Counted from the first letter of the stretch, positions 47,748-58,383 are shown. The stretch: DNA of 64,000 nucleotides from Mycobacterium sp. NS-7484 (GCF_001953975.1 NZ_MBEJ01000067.1:19977-83976); one strand, 5' to 3'. The notes: generated by a model not told the origin, from the sequence alone. Made by a program: numbers and translations.

Positions 47748-49769
47748 ATGCCGACTACACCCGCTGGTCTCGCCTTCGGCACCCCGGCTGCCGGTCTCGC
47801 CTTCGGCACCCCGGCCGCTGGTCTCGCCTTCGGCTCGGAGATCAAACGCTTCAAACGCAGCCGCATGACCCGCGCCGCGATCGTGGTGCTGATGCTGCTG
47901 CCGCTGGTATACGGCGCCTTGTACTTGTGGGCCTACTGGGATCCCTTCGGCCAGGTGGACAAGATGCCCGTGGCGTTGGTCAATTCCGATCGGGGCGCGG
48001 AGGTTTCGGGCCAGCACCTCAACGCCGGGGCCGAGATCGCCAAGAGCCTGACCGACGACGCGAGCTTGAACTGGCACGTCGTGGATGCGGATGAGGCACG
48101 CACCGGAGTCGAGCACGGCAAGTACTACTTCATGCTCGAACTGCCGCCGGACTTCAGCGAGGCGATCGCCTCGCCACTGACCGGAAAACCCAAACAGGCC
48201 AACCTGATTGCGGTCTACAACGACGCCAACAACTACATCTCGTCGAACATCGGCCGTACCGCTGTCGACCAGGTCCTCAACGCTGTATCCACCCGGATCT
48301 CCGGGCAGGCGGTCAACCAGGTGCTCTCCGTGGTGGTCAGTTCCGGGGCGGGGATCAAGCAGGCAGCCGACGGTGCGGCCCAATTGGCCGACGGGGCGGT
48401 GAAAGTCGACGACGGAGCAGGCCGGTTGGCATCCGGTCTGCACGACGCGCGCTCCGGTTCGGCCCAGTTGGCCACCGGTGCCAAGCAGCTCTCCGACGGA
48501 ATCACCAAGGCCACCGACCCATTGGTCGCGGTGACCTCCGCCCTGTCGAAGATCGGCGGCGACACCCAACAGTTGCAAGACGGCACCGCGGCGCTCCGGC
48601 AGGCCAATGACCAGATCGGGGCCATCGCCGCGGCGCAGGACGGGGCCGCCACGGCACTGTCCTCGGTGATCGACCAGCTATCGGCGAGCCCAGACCCGAT
48701 CGCCAACAACGCCGCCGGAACACTGCGTGGCGTGGCCGACGACCTTCGGGCCCATCAGTTCACGCCGCAGATTCGTCAACAGCTGACCGACGCCGAGAAC
48801 GCCGCGATCTCGATGACGTCGTCGCTGCGCAGTCCGGGCAGCCCGTTGAACTCCGCGCTCGATCAGGTGGGCAGCAAGAATGCCGATCTCAGTGCGAAGC
48901 TGAATCAATTGCGCAGCGGAGCTCAGCAACTCGCCTCCGGTAACGCGGAATTGGCGACGGGCATCGCCAAGCTCGACACCGGCGCCACGCAGTTGAAGAG
49001 TGGCACCGGGCAACTGCGAACCGGTTCGGCGGAGTTGGCCACCAAGCTCGCCGACGGTGCCGGCCAGGTGCCGGACTGGACGCCCGAACAGAAGGCGGCG
49101 ATCGCCGACACCATCGGCGGCCCGGTTCACCTGCAGAACTCAGACGAAAACGCCGCGCCCAACTTCGGCACCGGGATGGCGCCGTTCTTCATCACGCTCG
49201 CTCTGTTCTTCGGCGCCCTCGTGCTGTGGATGGTGTTGCGGCCGTTGCAGACCCGCCCGATCGCCGCGGAGGTCCTGGCGATCCGGGTAGTCCTGGCGAG
49301 CTATTTGCCCGCCGCCGTGATCGGGATCTTCCAGGCGATCATCCTGTACTGCGTGGTCCGGTTCGCGCTCGGCATGCAGGTGGCACATCCGGTCGCGATG
49401 CTAGGTTTCATGATCCTGGTGTCGTGCACGTTCGTCGCTGCCACACAGGCGATCAACGCCTTCGTCGGCCCCGCCGTGGGCCGGGTGCTGGTGATGGCGC
49501 TGCTCATGTTGCAGCTGGTGAGCGCCGGCGGCATGTACCCGGTGGAGACCACCTCACGCCCGTTCCAGATCTTCCACACCTACGACCCGATGACGTTCGG
49601 GGTCAACGGTTTACGCCAGCTCATCCTGGGCGGTATCGACCATCGGCTCTGGCAGGCGATCATCACGCTGGTGCTGATCTCGGTGGGAGCGTTGACCGTT
49701 TCGGCGCTCTCGGCCAGGCGCAACCGGCTGTGGAACATGACCAGGCTGATCCCGGCCATCAAGATGTGA
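47748..49769 (+). CDS. YhgE/Pip family membrane protein
   Basis: This encodes 673 residues. A repeated cytoplasmic N-terminus precedes the first span (TRAAIVVLMLLPLVYGALYLWAYWDPFG). A long outer domain follows, with NSDRGAEVSG and many repeats of the kind AAQLADGAVKVDDGAGRLASGLHDA and GNAELATGIAKLDTGATQLKSGTGQL. Five further spans form an ABC-2-like C-terminal domain (about 460-665). Relatives include phage-infection protein Pip and EsaA-like proteins. It is co-transcribed with the degenerate ATPase and controlled by the divergent TetR. Confidence 0.88.
   Translation: MPTTPAGLAFGTPAAGLAFGTPAAGLAFGSEIKRFKRSRMTRAAIVVLMLLPLVYGALYLWAYWDPFGQVDKMPVALVNSDRGAEVSGQHLNAGAEIAKSLTDDASLNWHVVDADEARTGVEHGKYYFMLELPPDFSEAIASPLTGKPKQANLIAVYNDANNYISSNIGRTAVDQVLNAVSTRISGQAVNQVLSVVVSSGAGIKQAADGAAQLADGAVKVDDGAGRLASGLHDARSGSAQLATGAKQLSDGITKATDPLVAVTSALSKIGGDTQQLQDGTAALRQANDQIGAIAAAQDGAATALSSVIDQLSASPDPIANNAAGTLRGVADDLRAHQFTPQIRQQLTDAENAAISMTSSLRSPGSPLNSALDQVGSKNADLSAKLNQLRSGAQQLASGNAELATGIAKLDTGATQLKSGTGQLRTGSAELATKLADGAGQVPDWTPEQKAAIADTIGGPVHLQNSDENAAPNFGTGMAPFFITLALFFGALVLWMVLRPLQTRPIAAEVLAIRVVLASYLPAAVIGIFQAIILYCVVRFALGMQVAHPVAMLGFMILVSCTFVAATQAINAFVGPAVGRVLVMALLMLQLVSAGGMYPVETTSRPFQIFHTYDPMTFGVNGLRQLILGGIDHRLWQAIITLVLISVGALTVSALSARRNRLWNMTRLIPAIKM
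47766..47840 (+). repeat. 27-bp tandem repeats at the start of the YhgE/Pip gene
   Basis: GLAFGTPAA is encoded twice (47766-47792, 47793-47819), followed by a partial third copy GLAFGSE. The copies differ at a few synonymous bases. Confidence 0.92.
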
Positions 49770-50669
49770 TCAGACTGCCTGCAGCAGCGCCGCATCCGCG
49801 AGCGGCCGGCTGCGGTTCCCGTGGATGTCGACCGGCACGTCACCGGCAAGCGTCACGCGGTGCATCACCCGGCGCTGGTTGTCGTAGTCGTCGACGGCGC
49901 GGTGCTGGGTGGCCCGGTTGTCCCAGATTGCCACGTCACCGGGCGCCCAGGTCCAGCGGACCGTGTTCTCCGGCATGGTGATTCGACGCTGCAAGAGCTC
50001 CAACAGGGTGGCCGATTCGTGGCTGTCCAGGCCGAGGAAGCCACGAGCGAAGTCCCCGGCCACCAGGGTGCGTTCACCGGTTTCCGGGTGCACCCGCACC
50101 ACCGGGTGCTCGGTGCGGAAATCAGGCTTCTCGAAGGCGGCTCGCATCTGCTGCTGTTCGTCGGTCAGAGCGGCCACCGGCGCCGCCGCGTAATCGAACC
50201 GATTGCTGTGTACAGCCCACAGGTTCTCGGTGAGGTGTTTGAGTGGCTCGGGTAGCGCGTCGTAGGCCGCCGCGGTCGACGCCCACAGAGTGGACCCGCC
50301 GTAGCTGGGCAGGGTCACCGCGCGCAGGATCGAGATCGCCGGATAGTCGGGCACGAACGTGACGTCGGTGTGCCAGCGGGTGGCCTTGGCGTACTCGGAG
50401 TCGATCGGGGTGATCAACGGCGCATCGGCAGACCTCAGCGCATGGTGACCGATCGGCCGCCCGAGCAGGCGGGCGAACGCGTTGTGTTCCTCGTCGGTCA
50501 GGTGGTGTTGACCGCCGAAGAACACCACCTTGTGTTCGAGTAGCGCCTGTCGGATGGCGGCGATCGTGTCGGCGTCGAGATCTCCACCCAGTTGCACGCC
50601 GTCGATGCGAGCACCGATGCGGCTGCCAAGCTTCGTGATGGTGGGGGGAGTGGCCACAGAAGCAGTCAT
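49770..50669 (-). CDS. Fe(II)/2-oxoglutarate dioxygenase, alkylsulfatase type (Rv3406-like)
   Basis: This encodes 299 residues from the ATG at 50669, with AAAGGA upstream. This TauD-type fold carries the iron ligands in [14 protein letters not shown] (HxD) and the distal His in [12 protein letters not shown], with the 2-oxoglutarate Arg in [12 protein letters not shown]. Rv3406 cleaves alkyl sulfates to release sulfite and is known to inactivate some antitubercular compounds. It is divergent from its TetR regulator across a perfect operator. Confidence 0.94.
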   Translation of the reverse strand: MTASVATPPTITKLGSRIGARIDGVQLGGDLDADTIAAIRQALLEHKVVFFGGQHHLTDEEHNAFARLLGRPIGHHALRSADAPLITPIDSEYAKATRWHTDVTFVPDYPAISILRAVTLPSYGGSTLWASTAAAYDALPEPLKHLTENLWAVHSNRFDYAAAPVAALTDEQQQMRAAFEKPDFRTEHPVVRVHPETGERTLVAGDFARGFLGLDSHESATLLELLQRRITMPENTVRWTWAPGDVAIWDNRATQHRAVDDYDNQRRVMHRVTLAGDVPVDIHGNRSRPLADAALLQAV

Positions 50670-50712
50670 CGAACGTCCTTTCCACTGATGAGACTTCACT
50701 GATGAGACGAGA

Positions 50713-50764
50713 TGTAGTCAGGTGACTACACCCGGATGTGGGCTAGTGTAGCCGGATGACTACA
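50713..50764. promoter_or_regulatory. Operator pair for the Rv3405c-like TetR
   Basis: TGTAGTCA-GG-TGACTACA (50713-50730) is a perfect palindrome. A second, imperfect copy TGTAGCCGGATGACTACA (50747-50764) overlaps the TetR start codon, suggesting autoregulation. A 12-bp direct repeat cactgatgagac lies nearby (50683-50694, 50697-50708). Confidence 0.85.
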
Positions 50765-51325
50765 CCGCCGCCACCGTCGAAGGGGCCGGTCGGTCGCGAC
50801 GAGGTGGTGGCCGCGGCGCTATCCGCTGCGGCGGAACTTTTTGCCGAGCGTGGGCCGTCGGCCACATCGATCCGGGACATCGCCGCCAAGTCCAACGTCA
50901 ACCACGGGCTGATCTACCGGCACTTCGGCACCAAGGATCAGTTGGTCGGCGCGGTGCTGGAGCATCTCGGGACAAAGCTCACCGAACTGCTCGACGGCGA
51001 CGGCCCGGCCGAGGAGATCGACCGGAACATGGATCAGCACATGCGGGTGATGGCCCGGGCGCTGCTCGACGGGTACCCGGTGGGGCAGCTGCAGACCCGG
51101 TTTCCGGGCGTCACCCGCCTGCTCGGTCAGGTCCTGCCGAACTTCGACGATCCGCGCGGCGGTCGACTGGCGGTGGCGAATGCGGTTGCCCTGCAAATGG
51201 GTTGGCGGTTGTTCGAACCGTTCTTGCGGTCGGCGGCCGGTCTGGATGCCGACGAGGAGGTCCGTGAGGCCGTCGGCGCGGAGATCGCACGGATGCTCCG
51301 CCCGACAAACCCGCGAGCGGAATAG
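50756..51325 (+). CDS. TetR-family repressor (Rv3405c-like)
   Basis: This 189-residue protein has the helix-turn-helix SATSIRDIAAKSNVNHGLIYRHFGTKDQLVGAVLEHL. By synteny and knowledge of Rv3405c it represses the divergent dioxygenase gene; loss of the repressor raises the enzyme and causes drug inactivation in M. tuberculosis. The ATG lies inside a second operator half-pair. Its stop abuts that of the convergent GH65 gene. Confidence 0.92.
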   Translation: MTTPPPPSKGPVGRDEVVAAALSAAAELFAERGPSATSIRDIAAKSNVNHGLIYRHFGTKDQLVGAVLEHLGTKLTELLDGDGPAEEIDRNMDQHMRVMARALLDGYPVGQLQTRFPGVTRLLGQVLPNFDDPRGGRLAVANAVALQMGWRLFEPFLRSAAGLDADEEVREAVGAEIARMLRPTNPRAE

Positions 51326-53692
51326 TCAGCAGCCGTGGCCGGCGCGACGGCGCAGCGGCTCGCGTCCGGGCGGCTGTGGCGGCGGTGGCAGCAGGGCATG
51401 GCGCGGCACCACCTTGACCGTGGTCGGCTTCTGCGTGTTGAGCACTACGTCTTTTCCGGAGTGGCGGATGGTCAGCGAACCGTCGGGCCCGTCGCGCAAG
51501 GTGTAGGTGACGTCGTGATGCTTCGCTTCGACCGTCACCCGGAAATCCCTCCACCGCAGTCGGAAACGCAGGCAGGAAATGCCGTCGGGCAGGTGCGGGT
51601 CTACCGACAGGATGCCCTCGTCGTCACGTACCCCGCCGAAACCGGCCACCAATGCAGTCCATGACCCGGCCAGTGAGGCCATGTGCAATCCGTCACGGGT
51701 ATTGCGGTGCAGGTCCCGCAGGTCGATCAACGCGGCCTCGTAGGCATAGTCGTGGGCCAGCTCCAGATGGCCCACCTCGGCGCACATCACGGCCTGGGTG
51801 CAGGCCGACAGAGACGAGTCCCGCGTCGTGCGCCGCTCGTAGTAATCGACGTTGCGTGCCTTCTGTTCGGGGGTGAAGGCGTGGCTCTGCCACTGCATGG
51901 CCAGCACCAGATCGGCCTGTTTGAGCACCTGGGTGGGGTAGAGCCGCACATATGGTTCGTTGAGCAGAAGCGGATAGGTGGTATTGGCCGAGAAATCCCA
52001 CTCGGCCAGTGTGGTGAACCCCTGGCACTGTGGGTGCACACCCAATTCCTCGTCATAGGGAATGTGCGCGGCGTCGGCGGCGTCGCGCCAGGCCGCGGTC
52101 TCCTCGGTGGTCACGCCCATCGCGTAGGAGGCGTCGGGATGGCGGGTGCAGGCGTCGGCGGCCACCCGAAGGTTGTGTGCCGCCATCAGATTCGTGAAGA
52201 CGTTGTCACGCACCATGGCGGTGTACTCGTCGGGACCGGTCACCCCGTCCAGGTGCCAGATCCCGTAACGGTCATGGTGGCCGAGTGACATCCACAACCG
52301 CGCGGTGTCCACCAAGACCGCCAGTCCGCACTCCTTCTCCAACGAATCATCGCCGGTGACAATGCGATAGCGCTCGAAGGCGGCGGCGATGTCGGCGTTG
52401 ATGTGCCAGGCGGCCGTGCCGGCCGGCCAGTACGCCGAACATTCCTCGCCCCGGATGGTGCGCCACGGGAAACTGGCTCCCTTCAGGTCGAGGAGGGCGG
52501 CGCGTTCGCGGGCCAAGTCCAGCGTGGAGGCGCGCCAGCGCAGTGCGTCGGCGGCGGCCTGGGGCTTGGTGTACGTCAGCACCGGGAGCACGAAACCTTC
52601 GGTGTCCCAGAACGCATGGCCGTCGTAGCCGGTGCCGGTCAAGCCCTTACCGGCGATGGCACGGCGCTCGGCCCGGGCGCTGGCCTGAAGCACGTGGAAC
52701 AACCCGAACCGCACCGCCTGCTGGCAATCCGGGTCGCCCTCGACCTCCACGTCCGCACAGTCCCAGAACTCGTCGAGGTAGGCCCGTTGGGAGTCGAGCA
52801 GACCTTGCCAGCCGCTGTAGCGGGCGCCGGTGATGGCGGCTGCGACCTGATCCTGCAGTGCCGGGCGTGAGCGCAAGCTCGACCAGCCGTAGGCGAGATA
52901 CTTGACGATGCGCAGTTTCTGGCCTGGACGCAGCCCGCAGATCACGGTTGTCCGGGCCAGGTCCTCGTAAGAGTCGGTGCTGACCTCGACGCGGCCGGGT
53001 ACCTCGACGTCGTGATCCATCCCGGCAGCCATCGTCAAAGCGCTGCCGGTGGTGCGATGCACGAGAAGTGCGCGGTGGTCGGTGTTTTCGTGATGAACAG
53101 CCTGCAGTGGCTTCTTGAGCACCGCCGACACCCGAGGGTCGTCGGAGGTCTCTGGCTGGTCTTCGTTGGTGACAAGCTCGGATTGCACCGTGACGCGGAC
53201 GAATTCGTCGACTGCCTCGACGATGTACTCGATGGCGGCGACGCCGCGGTGGGCGAACGACACCAGCCTGGTGGAGACCAGCTTGACCTGCTTTCCCGCC
53301 GGCGAGCGCCAGTGGGCATGGCGGGTCAGGGTTCCGGCGCGCAGGTCGAGTGTGCGCTCATGGTCGATGAGTTCGCCGTAGCGCACGTCGAACGGTTCGT
53401 CGTCGACGAGCAGGCGCAGCAGCTTGCCGTTGGTGACGTTGACGACGGTCTGGCCGGCTTCGGGATAACCGAATCCCGCTTCTGCGTAGGGGAGTGGGCG
53501 TACCTCGAAGTATCCGGCCAGATATGTCCCGGGTAGGCCGTACGGCTCGCCCTCGTCGAGATTGCCCCGCAGGCCGATATGACCGTTGGACAACGAGAAC
53601 AGCGATTCCGACTGTGCCAGCAGGTTGAGGTCCAACTGGGTTTCGCGCACCTGCCACGGTTCCACCGGGTAGGCCTCGTGGGTGATCATCAT
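51326..53692 (-). CDS. Glycoside hydrolase family 65 protein (Rv3401-like phosphorylase)
   Basis: This encodes 788 residues. It has the GH65 layout: N-terminal beta-sandwich (to about 270), a linker, an (alpha/alpha)6 barrel (about 320-690) with the FWDTEGF motif and the acid Glu489 in [12 protein letters not shown], and a C-terminal sheet. [11 protein letters not shown] is also conserved. Such enzymes reversibly phosphorolyse alpha-glucosides (maltose, trehalose, kojibiose), releasing beta-glucose-1-phosphate. Its start overlaps the stop of the beta-phosphoglucomutase gene, which would use that product. Confidence 0.93.
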   Translation of the reverse strand: MMITHEAYPVEPWQVRETQLDLNLLAQSESLFSLSNGHIGLRGNLDEGEPYGLPGTYLAGYFEVRPLPYAEAGFGYPEAGQTVVNVTNGKLLRLLVDDEPFDVRYGELIDHERTLDLRAGTLTRHAHWRSPAGKQVKLVSTRLVSFAHRGVAAIEYIVEAVDEFVRVTVQSELVTNEDQPETSDDPRVSAVLKKPLQAVHHENTDHRALLVHRTTGSALTMAAGMDHDVEVPGRVEVSTDSYEDLARTTVICGLRPGQKLRIVKYLAYGWSSLRSRPALQDQVAAAITGARYSGWQGLLDSQRAYLDEFWDCADVEVEGDPDCQQAVRFGLFHVLQASARAERRAIAGKGLTGTGYDGHAFWDTEGFVLPVLTYTKPQAAADALRWRASTLDLARERAALLDLKGASFPWRTIRGEECSAYWPAGTAAWHINADIAAAFERYRIVTGDDSLEKECGLAVLVDTARLWMSLGHHDRYGIWHLDGVTGPDEYTAMVRDNVFTNLMAAHNLRVAADACTRHPDASYAMGVTTEETAAWRDAADAAHIPYDEELGVHPQCQGFTTLAEWDFSANTTYPLLLNEPYVRLYPTQVLKQADLVLAMQWQSHAFTPEQKARNVDYYERRTTRDSSLSACTQAVMCAEVGHLELAHDYAYEAALIDLRDLHRNTRDGLHMASLAGSWTALVAGFGGVRDDEGILSVDPHLPDGISCLRFRLRWRDFRVTVEAKHHDVTYTLRDGPDGSLTIRHSGKDVVLNTQKPTTVKVVPRHALLPPPPQPPGREPLRRRAGHGC

Positions 53693-54501
53693 CGCGGCTC
53701 CAGCAGGTCGCCGAGGTCCGTCACCACGATGTCGGCGCCGTCACGGCGCAGCTCGGCGGCCTGCCCGACCCGGTCCACGCCGACCACGAAACCGAACTGA
53801 CCGGCCCGCCCGGCCGCGACGCCGGCCAACGCATCTTCGAACACTGCCGCCTGTGCCGGGGGGACACCGAGTAGTTCGGCGGCGCGCAGGAAGCTGTCCG
53901 GCGCCGGTTTCCCCGGCAGGTTCTCGTCGCGCATCGTCACCCCGTCCACCCGCTGTTCGATGAATGTGTCCAGTCCCGTGATGTTGAGCACCTCCTCGGT
54001 GTTGGCGCTGGAAGACACCACCGCTCGGTGTAGCCCCGCTCTTACCGCCGCTTCCAGGTAACGGCGCGAGCCCTCGAACACCTCGACGCCGTCGCGCTTG
54101 AGGGTTCGGTGAAACATTGCGTTCTTGCGGTTGCCCAGTCCTTCGACGGTGTCGACGGTGGTGGCGTCGTCCGGCGTCCCTTCGGGAATGACGATTCCGC
54201 GGCTGGCCAGGAACGAGCGCACGCCGTCCTCGCGACGCTTGCCGTCGACGTAACGCAGGTAGTCGTCGTCGATGTCGAACTCGACGAACGGCTCACTGGT
54301 TTGTTCGGCCCTGGTGCGCAGAAACTCGTCGAACATGGCCTTCCAGGCCTTCTTGTGCACGCTGGCGGTGTCGGTGAGGACACCATCGAGATCGAACAGG
54401 CACGCGGTGATCTGCTCGGGCAGGCCCAGCACAGGGTCCTCGCTTTCGCCGACGTCTTCTCCATCATGCGTAATCACCACACGAGGCGGGGGTTTAAACA
54501 T
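53689..54501 (-). CDS. Beta-phosphoglucomutase family HAD hydrolase (Rv3400-like)
   Basis: This encodes 270 residues. HAD motif I is [11 protein letters not shown] (Asp37 nucleophile, Asp39 acid/base). [29 protein letters not shown] and [15 protein letters not shown] are the remaining motifs. It should convert beta-glucose-1-phosphate to glucose-6-phosphate, paired with the GH65 enzyme (overlap ATGA). Its first about 25 residues differ from the Rv3400 start as I recall it; this is the side bordering the foreign cassette. Confidence 0.92.
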   Translation of the reverse strand: MFKPPPRVVITHDGEDVGESEDPVLGLPEQITACLFDLDGVLTDTASVHKKAWKAMFDEFLRTRAEQTSEPFVEFDIDDDYLRYVDGKRREDGVRSFLASRGIVIPEGTPDDATTVDTVEGLGNRKNAMFHRTLKRDGVEVFEGSRRYLEAAVRAGLHRAVVSSSANTEEVLNITGLDTFIEQRVDGVTMRDENLPGKPAPDSFLRAAELLGVPPAQAAVFEDALAGVAAGRAGQFGFVVGVDRVGQAAELRRDGADIVVTDLGDLLEPR

Positions 54502-54543
54502 GCCGGCAGGGTCCAGTCGTGACCGGGCGGTGCTACCGCGTGC

Positions 54544-54783
54544 TCAGTCGCTGGAGAAGGCGAGAAAATAGGTCAAAGACGGTTCCACGTTTATTGATTC
54601 ATCGCTGAACGAAAGAAGTTGGTTCAACGTCGCAGGGTCATTGGCCTCGAACAAGAACGGTTCGATCGGTTGATCGTCGTCGATGTGAAGAATTTGTCGA
54701 ACGCCGGAGCTGTCGAGCTGCGGGAGCGGGATTTCGCATTCCAGATCCTCGGTCTTCGCATTATAACCTTCAAGTTGCCACAT
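54544..54783 (-). CDS. Small acidic protein, probable immunity protein of the adjacent toxin
   Basis: This encodes 79 residues, starting three bases after the toxin gene. It is strongly acidic: 16 Asp/Glu against one Lys and one Arg. That suits an inhibitor binding a basic nuclease domain. It is a single soluble domain (MWQLEGYNAKTEDLECEIPL, then HIDDDQPIEPFLFEAN) ending EPSLTYFLAFSSD. Colicin E3 immunity is 84 residues, acidic, and ends with a comparable YFVSF strand, but I see no clear homology to it. G+C is low: 31 of 60 bases at 54601-54660. The immunity role is inferred from position, size and charge. Confidence 0.75.
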   Translation of the reverse strand: MWQLEGYNAKTEDLECEIPLPQLDSSGVRQILHIDDDQPIEPFLFEANDPATLNQLLSFSDESINVEPSLTYFLAFSSD

Positions 54784-54786
54784 AGG

Positions 54787-56049
54787 TCAGGGAGTCACTT
54801 TTCTTGTAGGGTCCGCAGGCTTGGTCTGAGCACCGGTGTTGGGATCAAATTCACCCTTGTGTGTACCCCTCTTGTCATAAACCTCGACTTTTCCGTGCTG
54901 ACTATCCCACTCATAAATATTGTCTTTATCGTCCTTCCAGCGTGCTCGCATCCGACCGCCACTCATCCGTGTCTTGGGCGGTACGCGTTTAGCCTTCGGG
55001 AAAGCGTTGAGGTTATTCGGTTTTGGGTAGAAGTTACCCGCTGGACCGCTCACCATGCCGGATCCGTCGGAATTGTAGACCGAAGCATTCGCCTGAAGTA
55101 GAGGCTGCAGATCTTGAGAGATTTCGGCCGCTGCGACCCCGACGGCAACAGTTCCACCGACGACTGCACCTGTTGCGATGCCGGCGGCGACGTCGAGGCT
55201 GACGAGAATTGGAAGTATCGAGGACGCTGCCCCCGACGCTGCTGACCCAGCTGCTAGTCCCGCTCCGCCGACGGTGCCTTCCGGCCCAACGAGACTTCCG
55301 ACGATTCCACCGACGATCCCTGCAGCGATCGCCCAGCCGAGGCTGTCGGAAATGATCTCACGGATCTTCCGATGCGCCTCGTCAATCTGGTGCGCCCAGT
55401 TATCGCATGAGTGGCCAAGGCTTTCGAAGTGACTGGCGAGTGCCTCGACGTTGTTGGCCACCAGGTCCATCTGTGCCAACGCCTTGTCAAACTCAGGAGA
55501 GGACAGGTCTTCGATCGCTGACCACGCAGGCCCCGCCTGGGTGCTGGCTGCGCGAAGCCCCTTTGCGGCTTCGGCCCATGCGCTGCCGAGCTTGCGAAGT
55601 TTGGATGGATCGCCGTTCGGCCAAAGGTGTCCCTGCAGCCAACGGCTGACTAAACCCCAACCGAGCGGTGCGTCGGTGTCGCCTCCGTAGGAACCTTTGA
55701 ACGCTCCTGCGGAATATTGTGAGGCCAATGCGGGCGGGGCCATTTTTTCACCGGGTGGCGTCGATGCAGCACGCTCGGCGTTGGCGTGGTTGACGCCAGT
55801 GAATGCCAAAAGGTCCTGAAGTTTAGCGAAGGCGTTGACCGCGTCGAAGCCCGCTTTTACGGCGTCGAGGGCGGCTGGGTCATAGCCGTTCGCCCAAGTG
55901 TGACCAGAGTTGTCGGTACCGGCACACCCCCAGTTTTCATCAAGCGTGGAGGTCAGTTTGTTCAGCACCATTGGAGCGCTTGTCCGCGCGTTATCGTAGA
56001 GTTTTGCCGCGTTTAGCAGAACTTCCGAATCTGCAATTATCGGTGCCAT
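54787..56049 (-). CDS. Putative type VII-secreted toxin with colicin E3-type rRNase domain
   Basis: This encodes 420 residues with no Sec signal. Residues 1-235 are helical and include ENWGCAGTDNSGHTWANGYD (39-57), a motif I associate with actinobacterial ESX effectors. Residues 236-310 are Gly/Ala-rich and hydrophobic, a possible membrane-crossing part. The basic C-terminus (about 352-420) closely matches the colicin E3 cytotoxic domain: IYEWDSQHGKVEVYDKRGTH, FDPNTGAQTK, ADPTRKV. Asp382, His385, Glu389 and Arg416 align with colicin E3 Asp510, His513, Glu517 and Arg545. It should cut 16S rRNA at the decoding site. Two WXG100 genes precede it and a probable immunity gene follows. Confidence 0.88.
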   Translation of the reverse strand: MAPIIADSEVLLNAAKLYDNARTSAPMVLNKLTSTLDENWGCAGTDNSGHTWANGYDPAALDAVKAGFDAVNAFAKLQDLLAFTGVNHANAERAASTPPGEKMAPPALASQYSAGAFKGSYGGDTDAPLGWGLVSRWLQGHLWPNGDPSKLRKLGSAWAEAAKGLRAASTQAGPAWSAIEDLSSPEFDKALAQMDLVANNVEALASHFESLGHSCDNWAHQIDEAHRKIREIISDSLGWAIAAGIVGGIVGSLVGPEGTVGGAGLAAGSAASGAASSILPILVSLDVAAGIATGAVVGGTVAVGVAAAEISQDLQPLLQANASVYNSDGSGMVSGPAGNFYPKPNNLNAFPKAKRVPPKTRMSGGRMRARWKDDKDNIYEWDSQHGKVEVYDKRGTHKGEFDPNTGAQTKPADPTRKVTP

Positions 56050-56111
56050 TTAGTCTAAATTCTCATAGTCGGCGAAAGTCATCTCCAGCAAGGGCGTTTG
56101 GTCTTGAGAGA

Positions 56112-56399
56112 TCACGGCCACATTGCGACGTTATGGGCTACCGTACCCGAATAATCACGGTGCGCCGAGGCGATCTTCGTCCGCAATGCATTCAACGCCT
56201 CGCGCATTTGACTTACGGCGTCCATCCATTCCGTGTGGTACCTGCGGTGAGCGTCGGCGGCGTCTCCTGTCCACGAACTGTGTAACACGGCGACTTGCTG
56301 TTCCGCCTCGCCTGCGACATGTTCGGCACTGGAATTGAACGCGGCCAACCGATCAGCGAATTCTTGAAGGCGATCCAAGTCTACGGAATACCTGCTCAT
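56112..56399 (-). CDS. WXG100-family protein (EsxA-like partner)
   Basis: This encodes 95 residues. Two helices are joined by a WTG turn (residues 43-45 in LHSSWTGDAADAHRRYH), the standard WXG100 hairpin. No YxxxD/E follows the second helix (it reads YSGTV), so it would be the partner lacking the export motif. Its start overlaps the upstream WXG100 stop (ATGA), and 62 bases separate it from the toxin gene. It probably pairs with that protein to carry the toxin to an ESX system encoded elsewhere. Confidence 0.88.
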   Translation of the reverse strand: MSRYSVDLDRLQEFADRLAAFNSSAEHVAGEAEQQVAVLHSSWTGDAADAHRRYHTEWMDAVSQMREALNALRTKIASAHRDYSGTVAHNVAMWP

Positions 56400-56713
56400 A
56401 GCGCACCGCCACTATTAATGCTGCTGGCAATAGCCTGCGCGCCTTCATTATCTTGATCGACGTATGTGGTCGCCGCCTGTCTGAGCAGATCACACGATTC
56501 GTCCAATGCCCGGGCGACGCGTTGCGCCCCGTCGTGCCATTCTCGCCACACAGGCGCGAACGTCGATGCAGCAGCCCCTGTCCACGTCGATGTCAGGTCA
56601 TCCCACTCTTTCTCAATATTGTCCAGTTCAGCAGCTAGCTGAGCAGCCTGCTCCGCCAAGAGTCGAGCCGACGAGACCATGGATTCCCAGTCGGTCGTCA
56701 ATGACTTTGCCAC
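56396..56713 (-). CDS. WXG100-family protein with YxxxD export motif (EsxB-like)
   Basis: This encodes 105 residues from a GTG at 56713, with GGGGAGAG just upstream. The helical hairpin has WTG at residues 44-46 (LTSTWTGAAASTFAPVW), and YVDQD at 84-88 is the YxxxD type VII export signal. It is the first gene of the four-gene toxin cassette, divergent from guaA; the promoter must lie in the 104 bases between them. Cassette members run WXG100, WXG100, toxin, immunity. Confidence 0.85.
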   Translation of the reverse strand: MAKSLTTDWESMVSSARLLAEQAAQLAAELDNIEKEWDDLTSTWTGAAASTFAPVWREWHDGAQRVARALDESCDLLRQAATTYVDQDNEGAQAIASSINSGGAL

Positions 56714-56817
56714 TTCTCTCCCCCTCGGTCGTTCCCCTGAAAGTCTATGGTCAGAGTGCAGCTGTCGATGCCATGAGTTTGTGCGCCTCAGCTGCGCGGA
56801 TGGGCCACCACTAGACT

Positions 56818-58383
<1,566 letters not shown>

